Below, piece after piece: positions 1 to 10,005 of a stretch of 64,000 nt of DNA; positions within the stretch are counted from its first letter, which is position 1, and each line of letters opens with the position of its first letter. The notes beneath the pieces were generated by a model. That model had not been told where the DNA came from. It did not search any database and saw only the letters and a list, made by a program, of their open reading frames with translations. The DNA is taken from assembly GCA_949775045.1 (NCBI GenBank), contig OX459108.1, positions 3,733,961 to 3,797,960 on the forward strand. Reading direction: 5' to 3'. The translations under genes were made by a program, and so were the position numbers. Source of the DNA: Metridium senile (taxonomy: Eukaryota > Cnidaria > Anthozoa > Actiniaria > Metridiidae).

Positions 1-400
1 ATCATATATTTTCTGCCTCATCGTATATATAGATATTATTTCTCTAACTTTAACTCCAAATTTTGAAATATCTATACATATATGCTATCTATCTTGACTA
101 GTCCTTGTGATTTTTATAGATAGCCTGCAACCTAAAGATTTGTAAAATCTAGCCAATATACATATGTACATATATACTGTAACTCACGGTACTTAATAAA
201 GTTTAATTACAGCCGAAATAATTGCATCGCGACTAACAAGTTTAGAAATTCGGTTTGATTTTGATTTTTTTCTGCGACTGGGGGCGGAGCTTATGGTAGT
301 TACCGCTGACCGTGCGAGATGACTTCCTAGTTTTGTTTTGTGTATTTACACCTATGTCAATTAACGTTGTCCATCTGGAATGGTTGATCTGAGATCGATA
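1..400. repeat. Left arm of a long inverted repeat (partner 5331-5735)
   Basis: Read in reverse complement, this stretch matches about 5331-5735 almost base for base, including the run with a GGGGGCGGAGC-type core near 280-291 (partner near 5440-5450) and the ATGTACATATATAC-type segment near 165-178. The arms are about 400 bp and lie about 4.9 kb apart, enclosing one intact and one broken GPCR. The left arm may continue beyond the window. It runs into the MITE at 349-609. No coding potential is seen. Confidence 0.85.
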
Positions 401-609
401 GGAATTGTGGGAGCTCGTTAAACTGCAAATACACTATTATAATCACGCTCGAATATTAATGTTTACTTCTGAAATACAGTTATCCAGCATGTAATTCAGC
501 ACCATTCAAGTGTGATTAAAACAATGTTTTTGGAATTTAACTTACTCCCACAATTCCTATCGGTCTCAGATCAACCATTCCAGATGAACAACGTAAATTG
601 AAATAGGTG
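349..609. mobile_element. MITE, family M1 (about 65-75 bp terminal inverted repeats)
   Basis: The ends are inverted copies of each other, starting CACCTATGTCAATT and ending AAATTGAAATAGGTG, and the inverted match runs inward for roughly 70 bp. A nearly full second copy lies at 11125-11380, and diverged copies lie at about 26371-26631 and 32310-32581. At 11125-11380 the element is flanked by TA on both sides, which suggests a Tc1/mariner-like target duplication. No transposase is encoded, so it is non-autonomous. Confidence 0.8.
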
Positions 610-1329
610 CATACTTGGACAAGAATGTAGCAAAATGACGCGTACGTCTTATAGTCCATCCTTCTCTTTCCATAAATATTACCCGCCGTGTTAACTATTT
701 ACACTACCCTCGAGTCATTTCTTTAAGTGTAAATCTGAATTATTTTGTAGCCTTTTTCAGTCATTCGAAAATCAGGACAGCGTTCGTATTTTCTCCGTGT
801 GTGTTGCACAAATCATGTCGTGATCATGTCGTGTGAATCCGGTCTCGTTAGAGAACATGATCGAGTCGCAAAGCGGAAAAAAGTCGATTTGAGCGAGTCG
901 AGCTATATTTTACTGATAAAATAATAAAAAAAATACAAACAAAATACTTCTCGAAACTACTCTAAATCTTAAAACCTCTCAAAACTCTGGCCTCTATACT
1001 CTCTCTATATATATTATTCATATTATTATTCATATAATTTTAAGTATGGTTTAATTTTTGTCGACAAAGTTGTTTGGTCGAGAAGGAAATTGCGAATTTG
1101 AATTAACAAAAGGTTTAAAATATATTTGATGTTGTTTAGAATATTTTGTTTTCTTTGTATTTAGTTCAGCTTCACTTTTGTGTATTTAACACTGAAAGAC
1201 TTAATACTTGGCCGGGTTCAATTCAGGAATGCTTCTGTTTTTTTTCCAAGACGTTTCAGGGTTTGTATTGTACAGCATCTGCATAAAGAGTTGGATTTTT
1301 GATCGCTGGTCGCTGGTAGAACCTGTGTG
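610..1329. other. Non-coding stretch, no recognised feature
   Basis: AT-rich sequence with short A and T runs and small degenerate ATT/TATA repeats (about 1005-1035). I see no convincing coding region, RNA gene or terminal repeats. It lies downstream of the minus-strand GPCR at 2136-3179, beyond its likely 3' UTR. Confidence 0.5.
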
Positions 1330-1660
1330 GTTGAGAGTAAAAAGGTTCGAGTGTAAGTAAAAGGTGCAAGTGCAAAAGCAGGTAAAGGTTTCAGCGCGGG
1401 TAAAAAGATGCGAGTGCGGGTTCAAGGTGCAGGTGCGGATGCGGATGCGTGTAAAAAGTGCAGGTGCGGTAAATCGTGCAGTTGCGATAAATCGTTCAGT
1501 TGCGGGTAAAATGCGCAGTTGCGGGTAAAAGGTGGGATTGCGGGTAAAAGGGCGCGAGTCACAAAAAATGTCCGGGGGGGGGGGGGGGGGGGGGGGTTGG
1601 TTGGGTTAAAAGGTGCAAATGCGTTTAAAAAGGTGCAAGTTGGGTTTAAAAGCTGCGAGT
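1330..1660. repeat. Degenerate G-rich minisatellite with a 23-G homopolymer
   Basis: Loose repeats of a GGGTAAAAGGTGCAGGTGCG-like unit of about 18-20 bp occur from about 1330 to 1660. They are interrupted by an uninterrupted run of 23 G at 1574-1596. The small open frame at 1613-1804 overlaps this satellite and is not a credible gene. Confidence 0.75.
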
Positions 1661-2135
1661 AATATTTTGGAAAATACCAAATTTAAAATTATTATACTAA
1701 ATTATCATGATAAAATAAAGGAAATATTGATATTTTCCTTTTTACTAACTTTTTTATTGATTCATTTACTGTACAATCTATACACCTTATTGAACACAAA
1801 ATAGTGATATTTACTTATTTTATTCAATGTAAATTAGTGAATAATCTAATCAGCTATTAAAGCATATAACAGATGAAAATTGTTTAAACGATAATATCTG
1901 CGTTTTCACTTTCATTTGGAATTGAGTAACTTCTCCGATTCCTATTGATATCAGATCAACCATTTCGAGATCATGATCGTTTATTGAAAGAGTGGTGTGG
2001 TAGGAGAAGTAGATTTGTTTTGGAGAGCAGTGTTCTCGCTTTTGCGAATAAACAGTGTTTTCAACACAAATGACGTTGGAGGTCCGATACAGTGCATGGT
2101 AATGATGAACTGAAACGGGAGTTATTTAAAGTTTC

Positions 2136-3179
2136 TTACATTGGTGTAGTTTGATGGGACTGTTCAGTGCTTATTCTGTTTGTAAGTTGGCTGTTTGTTT
2201 TATAGAATAACTTCTTTGCAGCCTCCCTGAAGTCTGACAAGAAGATCAAGTAGATACATGGACTGAAGCACGAGTTGACAAGAGGAAAAAAGATAATAAT
2301 CATGAATACCATAATCTCAAATTTTGAGCTTAGGCAGTCGAACTTAATTTCTACTTTTGAGTTTGGAAACTGTTGAGGAATAGCAATGATCATGTCAACT
2401 ATAGTGTAAGGAAAGTAGCAAAGAAAACATAACAGCAAAGAACACAATATCATTGCTACAATTTTCTTGGTTCGTTGTGATCGAAATTGTCGCTGGGCTT
2501 CAGAAAGATGTGCTTGAATGGGTTGAGGTCTTGATAGGCTTCTTAGAGTGACTAGATTAATTCCAATCATCAACAAAAACATAATCACTGTGAAACAAAA
2601 CTGGGCAAGAAACACCCAGAATAACTCGTTGAGTTGGGGCATTGGCATGCATTGGTGTAACGATCCATCTAACTGTGGGATTATGACAAACGTAGGTATA
2701 ACATACGAAGCAATTCCAAGCGGTATCACCCATGAACATGCAACAACCACAACTCGTTGTCTCAACGTGTATGGTCGTGATCTTTGTACAGTGTTTCTTG
2801 TTGCTCTGTATCTCTCAATACTGATTATCATGAGAGTAATTACAGACACATATACGGGGGCAACTCGTAAAAGCATAAAGCTTTTACAAGCAATATTGGC
2901 CCATTTTGTTGAGAAGTTCCAGATATCATAATTCCAGTACATTGGTAGAGATGGGAGACTGCCAGCAAATATCACAGTAATGTCAGCAAAAGCCATGTTG
3001 ATGATCAAATGATGCAGCTGTTTTCTCACAGTATATTTAACAGCAAGTATTATCACCATTGTATTACCAACAAGACCAAATACACCCAGTATTATTACAG
3101 CAGTGACTTTGACCACTTTCATACTGTCCTGGAATGGATCGTACAATTCACACGAACTGTTTAAACCAGTTGAATTCAT
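2136..3179 (-). CDS. Class A (rhodopsin-like) GPCR, receptor 1
   Basis: Predicted seven-transmembrane receptor of 347 residues in one exon, acting at the plasma membrane; ligand unknown. N-glycosylation sequons lie at N2 and N7, next to Cys10. Key positions are N39 (TM1), D66 (TM2), C98 at the top of TM3, E-R-Y at 122-124, W150 (TM4), ECL2 Cys177, CFLCYFP at 251-257 in TM6 and SPCIY at 306-310 in TM7. Helix 8 (FLSDFREA) follows, and the tail ends SHQTTPM. Departures from the class A norm are Tyr for the TM6 toggle Trp, Ser for Asn in NPxxY, and no obvious TM5 proline. The start is the ATG shared by every paralog. It is closest to the gene at 10006-11049 but lies in the opposite orientation, and both share a 3' flank (GGTCCGATACAGTGCATG at 2081-2098). 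Confidence 0.94.
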   Translation of the reverse strand: MNSTGLNSSCELYDPFQDSMKVVKVTAVIILGVFGLVGNTMVIILAVKYTVRKQLHHLIINMAFADITVIFAGSLPSLPMYWNYDIWNFSTKWANIACKSFMLLRVAPVYVSVITLMIISIERYRATRNTVQRSRPYTLRQRVVVVACSWVIPLGIASYVIPTFVIIPQLDGSLHQCMPMPQLNELFWVFLAQFCFTVIMFLLMIGINLVTLRSLSRPQPIQAHLSEAQRQFRSQRTKKIVAMILCSLLLCFLCYFPYTIVDMIIAIPQQFPNSKVEIKFDCLSSKFEIMVFMIIIFFPLVNSCFSPCIYLIFLSDFREAAKKLFYKTNSQLTNRISTEQSHQTTPM

Positions 3180-3217
3180 AGTCGTAGAATGAATAGCATA
3201 GGTATATACTTTTTTAT

Positions 3218-3475
3218 TTACTCAAACGAAGAGATAACGATCAGTAACGAATGAAATGTCAGTGAAGTTTTACCTGATTGTTGTTTATACTTCGTGGTCT
3301 TAAGCTTCGCTTCTTCAATAATCACATGCCCATTTGGATAGAGATCTCTTTCCAGCATCAATTCATATTGAAACCGTTGATTTTTGGTAGACTTTTCGCG
3401 ATACTGATTTGCTGGATTTGATCTGTTGAACTGTCTATCAGTGTTGTCTATTTGCGTATAGTTTGTGCCATTCAT
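3218..3475 (-). other. Weak hypothetical ORF or exon upstream of receptor 1
   Basis: An 85-codon open frame starts MNGTNYTQ and is rich in polar and charged residues. A possible splice donor (CAG followed by GTAAAAC on the minus strand) lies after about residue 69. I recognise no domain. It sits just 5' of receptor 1 on the same strand, so it may instead be part of that gene's 5' UTR, or chance. The other receptors have no similar frame at this place, which argues against a conserved gene. Confidence 0.2.
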
Positions 3476-3639
3476 AGAGGAGAGGTTTAAACTCAGTCAA
3501 TCTCGTTTAATGATGACACGAGAAACACTCAATTTCGATGCAAAGGAGACTTTCATTAGAGAGCTTTTAGTTTCCGATCTGTTATTATGAAAATAATTCC
3601 CATACGCAAGGCTCGATCAACAGTCTTCGATGTCATATA

Positions 3640-3780
3640 TTTTTTTTATTAGAAGGTATACTATTGACCTTCTTTGCAGATGGTTTATGTTTTTAATTAA
3701 TTTGTGTAATTTTCAATATCATACTTGTTATATGATGTTATTAAAACTGACCATGAAAATTACATTTGATCTCATGCAGC
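3640..3780 (-). promoter_or_regulatory. Degenerate copy of the shared GPCR upstream module (receptor 1)
   Basis: On the minus strand this reads AGTTTTAATAACATCATA and then a degraded form of the ACATCTGCAATAAAG segment, in the same order as upstream of the other receptors. It lies about 460-600 bp before the receptor 1 start codon. It is more diverged than the copies at 12960, 16385 or 19490. Confidence 0.45.
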
Positions 3781-4225
3781 TGTGATATATATTACAATAA
3801 CGAGAGCAGCGTGTGTCTATAGGGTTTTTAAGTACGCGCGAGAAAACATGTATACGAATCTTGGAATAACTTGTCTTTAACACTAGTTATTCGCCGAAGG
3901 CAAAGTGAACATCGGCAAGCAATAATAAGGTTATTATTCAAAGGCATTTACTGAGCCTGAACTTGATTTTAGTGTAAATAAAAAAAATGACTATTTCAAA
4001 AAGTAAAAAAAAAACCAGCCTTATATATATGCTCTTTTATATGATAATTAGGTTTTTTAGATTGGCTAATTGAATTTAATTTCAAATCAGTCGTCATTGT
4101 GTTTTTTGATCGTGCCAGTGTCAGCGAATGTTATGCAGGGAGTGTTGGCTGTAAAATACAGTTAATTCAAAAAACATTTTCGTCAATAGGCTTCAAGTCT
4201 ACGCGACTAGACCGAAAGGTAGCAT

Positions 4226-4330
4226 GGGTAGAAATCACCGAAGCGGCGAATTATTCATAATAAGTTGATTTAGTGCGCGTGGTATTGCATTAGATACTGT
4301 GCGCATTTATCCGCTTCGGTGATTTATACT
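4226..4330. repeat. Short hairpin-forming inverted repeat
   Basis: Arms at 4232-4246 and 4311-4325 are perfect complements (AAATCACCGAAGCGG against its reverse complement), separated by 64 bp. It could be a small MITE end or a structural relic. The short minus-strand frame at 4373-4621 beside it has no recognisable domain and is left unnamed. Confidence 0.6.
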
Positions 4331-4624
4331 CACGAAAACACATTTTTTACTCCAAATCCTCAATCGCCAGCGTCAAACCGCAATCGCCACCGCTAAATTC
4401 GCTAAATCATCAATCGATATCGCTAAACACGAAAAATCCGAACGAAAACTACCGAAAACATCTGTTCGACTAGTACTTTGGACACCAAACAGCTCCCGAG
4501 TCCCCTTAGTCAAGTTTTTGACAAGTTCAGAAAAAAATGCATAAGCTTCATCTTCAATATAAAGTTGTCCCTTACTTTTGTACTGCCTGTCTTCTGTTGC
4601 TCTCGGAGCAATAGAATCCAAAAA

Positions 4625-4760
4625 TAATAATTAGTCTATTTTAATGATTTAAAATAATTGTTTACATCTATATTTAATTATAAGCCAGGATCCATCAAAT
4701 TGTCATCATAAGTTCTGCAGAAGCTATATATTGAAATAGATTTAATTGTTTACAGTTTGA
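4625..4760 (+). promoter_or_regulatory. Degenerate upstream module of the broken receptor 2
   Basis: The order AGTCTATTTTAATGATTT, then CATAAGTTCTGC, then TATTGAAATAGAT follows the shared module found 5' of the other receptors. It lies 170-310 bp before the broken gene at 4933. Confidence 0.45.
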
Positions 4761-4932
4761 TCACGTAAATATTTTCTGCTGTAAGCCGCTTTTTATAATA
4801 ACACAAACGGTGTAGAGAAATCAACTGCATCATTTAAGCAAACATCTAAATAATCAAAACAACTAAACTAAAAGTAATTGAGAAAATTGAAAATATTAAG
4901 CTATATATATTATCTTAATATTTTGATTTGTT

Positions 4933-5335
4933 ATGAATTCAACTGTTTTAAACAGTTCGTGCGAATTGTACGATTCATACAAGGACAGCATGAGAGTGGT
5001 CAAACTGACTGCTGTAATATTACTTGGTTTATTTGGTATTGCTGGCAATACGATGGTGATAGTACTTGCTGCTAAATATACTGTAACAAAGAACCTGCAT
5101 CATTTGATCATCAGTATATGTCCCTTGCTGACACGCTTGTGGTTTTTACTAGCATTATATCATCCCTTCCTATGTACTGGAATTATCATACCTGGGAAGT
5201 CTCATTGAAATGGGCCAACATACTTTGTAAAGGTTTTATGTTCTTACGCGTTGCTCCTGCATCTGTCTCTGTAATTACGCTTTTGATAATCAGTATTGAG
5301 AGATACAGAGCAACACGAAACTCAGTCCAAATATC
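4933..5335 (+). pseudogene. Truncated and frameshifted class A GPCR, receptor 2
   Basis: The first 61 codons follow the family (start MNSTVLNSSC, TM1 with GNT, beginning of TM2). At about 5118 the reading frame shifts by a net +2 nt relative to intact paralogs. It resumes in another frame from about 5118 through TM2, TM3 and the E-R-Y motif (RYRATRN) to about 5335. There the sequence changes abruptly into the end of an M1 MITE joined to the inverted-repeat arm (CAGATCAACCATTCC). Everything from the second intracellular loop onward, TM4 to TM7, is gone. It cannot encode a seven-helix receptor. Confidence 0.9.
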
Positions 5336-5735
5336 TCAGATCAACCATTCCAGATGGACAACGTTAATTGAAATAGGTGTAAATACACAAAACAAAACTA
5401 GGAAGTCATCTCGCACGGTCAGCGGTAACTACCATAAGCTCCGCCCCCTGTCGCAGAAAAAAATCAAAATCAAACCGAACTTCGAAACTTGTTAGTCGCG
5501 ATGCAACGATTTCGGCTGTAATTAAACTTTATTAAGTACCGTGAGTTACAGTATATATGTACATATGTATATTGGCTAGATTTTACAAATCTTTAGGTTG
5601 CAGGCTATATCTATAAAAATCACAAGGACTAAGATAGATTGCATATACAAATAGATATTTCAAAATTTGGAGTTAAAGTTAGAGAAATAATATCTATATA
5701 TAAGATGAGGCAGAAAATATATGATGAGGCAGAAC
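5331..5735. repeat. Right arm of the long inverted repeat (partner 1-400)
   Basis: Near-perfect reverse complement of 1-400. It begins with half an M1 MITE terminus that cuts off the receptor 2 relic. It ends at three short direct repeats of ATGATGAGGCAGAA at about 5700-5755. Confidence 0.85.
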
Positions 5736-5817
5736 ATATATGATGAGGCAGAAAATAAATATACGATCAAGACAAAAAAAATCAGTAAAAAGGGAAAAAA
5801 TAATAATTATAAAAACA

Positions 5818-7168
5818 ATTATAATATAGCTTAGATAGTACGTAAGCTCTGATTGGTTGATTCACTCAAAAAAGCTATGCTCTATTTCACCGGTAGAGAC
5901 ATGGTTTTTGATTGACAGCTCACAATTTTAATAAGAGTTGTTCTGTTATAAGCTACTACATCTACTAAAAACGGCTATTAAAATGTAAAAAGACTTTCCA
6001 TCTTGTGAACTTTCTGGTAACCTAAACCCTGAAGCCTACGGTGCAATGAAATGCAATTCAAAGGCGACAAAAATTGAAAATACGCCGCCTTTAGACAAAC
6101 TGTTAAGTTGGAAGTCAAAAGTTGAATTTGATCAAAACAAACAAAAACAAAAGGAAAACAGCGTTTCAAAGTGGCAATAATTTTTACTTCATTTTATCCT
6201 TGACATATGAAGATAATTTCATAGTGAATAAGTGAGATTTTTTTGCAATTGAACTCGATTAATCTTGAACAAATAACTTGCATGTTCGTTGAATTTATCG
6301 ACGGCAAAATATTATATTTTGTTTTATAAAAACAAACAAACAAACACACAATCAATTACAGAATTATAAATGTGCTTTCAAGTTTTTTATTCTTATAAAT
6401 AAACCATGTTTGAAAACAAGCAATGTGAACAAAAAGGCAGATTTACAATTATCTTTCAATTGTCTCGTCAAAATGAAAACAGAAACTTATAAACCTTAAA
6501 CCTGCAAACGTTTGATTAAAAGTAAATAAATACATACTTTCAGCAGCCTAAGTAATCTTGTAGATGTGGTCTTTGTTCTTTTTAACTTCAAAACGTTGTA
6601 CACTGCAGCAAGCTTGTCTTGTTCAAACTGTTTTTTTATTGCTGTTAGTCGGCACGGCTTTCACCACTCCAATTCGCTTGAATTGCTGTATATATGTCAG
6701 TCTCATGCAAGAGTTCAGCTAAAGGTTTTTGTTTTTAGCCACAGAAGTCAACCAAAGCTATGTTTTAACGGTTTTATAAATGAAATTCCTTCTTTTTAGC
6801 TAGCAAAAAGACCCGGGAAGAAAGTGAACAGCACCTTGGTCCTTTTTGGTCAAGATTGCTCAATAGTACACTGATTGTGATTGGTTCATTGGACACTGGT
6901 GTTAGTTTTGAGAATTACAATTTTAATCAGCAAATAAAACTACGTTTTTACGGAAAACCAGCATTGCTATATTATAAAAGCAATAGAAGCCAGTTCCTAT
7001 GACTCTACCAGTGAAATAGAGCACTTGGGATGTTGTTAGAAACACTCGAAAAAGTTATAAAATCACTCGCTTTCAGCTCGTGATTTTATAACTTTTCTCG
7101 TGTTTCTCCCAACATCCCGCGTGCTCTATTTCACCGGTAGAGTCATAGGAACTGGCTTCTATTGCTTA
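5818..7168. repeat. Tandem repeat unit A, about 1.35 kb, ending in a palindrome
   Basis: This unit and 7169-8495 are direct tandem copies. Both begin TAATATAGCTTAGATAGTACG, pass through the same AT-rich body and end in the same palindromic MITE (6978-7167 here). Segments such as CTCTATTTCACCGGTAGAG occur near both the start and the end of the unit. Short open frames inside show no domain. It is probably a non-autonomous transposon or its tandem derivative. Confidence 0.8.
6978..7167. mobile_element. Palindromic fold-back MITE in unit A
   Basis: An almost perfect palindrome of about 190 bp with outer ends AAGCAATAGAAGCC and its complement GGCTTCTATTGCTT. The arms contain TCTACC(A/G)GTGAAATAGAG and ATAAAATCACTCG. 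Almost no spacer is left, so the single strand would form one long hairpin. A shortened version is at 8334-8493. Confidence 0.85.
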
Positions 7169-8495
7169 ATTGTAATATAGCTTAGATAGTACGTAACCTC
7201 TGATTGGTTGATTCACTCAAAAAGCTATGCTCTATTTCACCGGTAGAGACATGGTTTTTGATTGACAGCTCACAATTTTAATATGACTATTTCTGTAAGC
7301 TACTACATTAATTACTAAAAACGGCTATTAAAATGTAAAAAGACTTATGACCTTTCTGTTAACCTATAAAACCCTGAAGCCTACATGCAAACGCGACAAA
7401 AATCATAGACATGGTTTTCAAAATACGCCGCCTTTAGACAAACTGTAAAGTTGGAAGTCAAATGTTGCATTTGATCAAAACAAACAAGAACAAAACAGGA
7501 AAACAGCGTTTCAAAGTGGCAATAATTTTTACTTCAGTTTATCCTTGAAATAGGAAGATAATCTTTAAGATAATTTAATGGTGTAGAAGTGAGATTTTTT
7601 TTGAAATTGAACTCGGTTAATCTTGAACAAATACATGTTGAATTTATCGACGGCAAAATATTACATGTGTTTTATAAAAAAAAAAAAACACAATCAAGTA
7701 CAGAATTATAAATGTGCTTTCTAGTTTTTTATTCATTTAAATGCACCACGTTTGAAAACAAGCAATGTGAACAAAAAGACAGATTTACAATTATCTTTCA
7801 ATTGTCTCGTCAAAATGAAAACAGAAACTGATAAACTTTTAACCTGCAAACGTTTGATTAAAAGTAAATAAATACATACTTTCAGCAGCCTAAGCAATAT
7901 TGTAGATGTGGTCTTTGTTCTTTTTAACTGGGAAAAGTTGTACACTGCAAGCTTGTCTTGTTCAAACTGTTTTTTTTTCTCAGTGAATAAATTGCTGTTA
8001 GTCGGCTCGGCTTTCACTACTCAAATAAAATTCAAATTTGCTTGAATTGCTGTATATTTGTCAGTCTCATGCAAGAGTTCAGCTAAAGGTTTTTGTTTTT
8101 AGGCACAAAAGTCTGCCAAAGCTATGTTTTGACGGTTTTTTAAAGTAAAATTCCTTCTTTTTAGCTAGCAAAAAAGCCCGGGAATAAAGTGAGCTGCAAC
8201 TTGGTCTCTTTTTCTCAATAGTACACTGATTGTGATTGGTTCATTGGGCACTGGTGTTAGTTTTGAGAATTACAATTTTAATCAGCAAATAAAACTACGT
8301 TTTTACGGGAAAACCTGCATTGCTTTATTATAAAAGCAATAGAAGCCAGTTACTATGACTCTACCAGTGAAATAGAGCATTTGGGATGTTGTTAGAAACA
8401 CTCGTGATTTTATAACTTTTCTCGTGTTTCTCCCAACATCCCGCGTGCTCTATTTCACCGGTATAGAGTCATAGGAACTGGCTTCTATTGCTTAA
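7169..8495. repeat. Tandem repeat unit B, about 1.33 kb
   Basis: Second direct copy of the 5818-7168 unit with small indels. It ends with a palindrome at 8334-8493 that has lost part of the centre compared with unit A. No gene is recognised. Confidence 0.8.
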
Positions 8496-9039
8496 ATAAC
8501 ACAAAAGTACAAAATAATCAGAAGTAATTAATATGTTTCAGGTGTAGAGAGGAAAAAAAAGAAGCAAATGTGGTTTGATATTATTTTAGGTTAACTTATA
8601 TCATCACTCAGCTTCTCTTCAAATTTATCCTTCGTGTTGAATTTCTTCGAGTACTCATCAATTTTGTTCCAGCATTCTGCTCCAGAGTATCGATCTTATG
8701 TTGAATTTGCCAAAATTGGTTCTAAACGTGCTATTAATTTGGTTCTTCCCACCTCCTCCCCTTCACATGTCCGCCATTGTTTTGTTAATTTGCCCTCAAC
8801 TTCATTGTGCAGTTCTTGTTCAGTTCATTCCAATTTTCTTATCAAAATTTTTGAAGTAATTTTAGGTTTCAACTTATTGACATTAGATTAAACACGGCTG
8901 TAGGTCTCGGCCATTATTTAGCTCCCACTATGAGCCATCTTATTGTTCACCTGCCCAGTAAACAGAGCTCCAACAATGCATTTCAAGGACTTCCCATGAT
9001 TATATCTAATCATTATTTTTATAACCGTGGGGAAACATA
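8496..9039. other. Intergenic stretch with a possible degraded coding relic
   Basis: No intact gene. On the minus strand around 8600-8700 about 33 codons read as a lysine- and glutamate-rich peptide ending in a stop near 8598, with a stop just upstream. It may be a transposon ORF remnant but no family can be named. Confidence 0.35.
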
Positions 9040-9390
9040 AAAAATTAATTAAAACGTGGACAACATCTGCAATAAACATCAATCAACGCTACAGTCAAGT
9101 CAATAAAATTCAACAACATTATTGTTTTCATAGCAATAGAAGTTAAAGCTAATAAGAAGAGTATTTAATGATTTAGAATGTATACACAAATATATTTAAT
9201 CAATCAATTTAATCAATCAATTTATGCGTGGGATAAGGTCGACCTTACATCCGAACCAGAGGCTCATGTAAAAAACATATATGACAATGCATTTTTTGAA
9301 GGCTCATTTCAATTCTCCTCATAAGGTCTGCCTAAAACTGAGAAGCACTCTATAGAAAGAGTTTTAAAGTCTAGCTTTTGAAGTTAAACG
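9040..9390 (+). promoter_or_regulatory. Shared GPCR upstream module (receptor 3)
   Basis: Contains GTGGACAACATCTGCAATAA, a CAATCAATAAAA-like segment, ATAGCAATAGAA, TTTAATGATTTAGAATG, a segment like TTCTCCTTATAAGTTCTGCC, and a final tract resembling TCTAGCTTTGCGTCGAAATTG. The same order recurs before nearly all receptors. Here the (GAAA)n array has pushed the module to about 950 bp from the start codon. Function as a promoter is inferred only from conservation and position. Confidence 0.6.
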
Positions 9391-9469
9391 CCACGACGTA
9401 TATCGGTATATACGTAAGGTAGAAACTTACCGAAACCGTATTTCAGACGTCAGTAATCCCTTTATGGCG

Positions 9470-9800
<331 letters not shown>

Positions 9801-10005
9801 AAATTTAGACGAACGTTAATCAAGGATTACCTAATTCGCAAGTTAGATATTTCAGGAAATAATAACACAAGTACCATTTGTTTTTCAATCGAAATTTCCT
9901 GTGTTTTTTTTTTTCTGTGTAGAAGGAAAGAAGGCACAGTTATGGAGGAATAAGACGTTAAAAAGTTATCGACTCTATTGACTTGTCTTTATCTTTTTTC
10001 TGGTC

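Noticed and set aside
2548..2931. Recurrent antisense open frames of 80-130 codons across TM2-TM5 of every receptor (also at 10254, 13816, 17143, 27761, 31082, 33702, 34962)
   Set aside because: They mirror the sense codons and change exactly as the receptors change. They have no domain and no independent conservation, so they are shadows of the GPCR frames.
4373..4621. 82-codon minus-strand frame near the hairpin
   Set aside because: Looks protein-like in part (YIEDEAYAFFSELV), but has no recognisable domain, no splice support and no paralog in the array. Not enough to call a gene.
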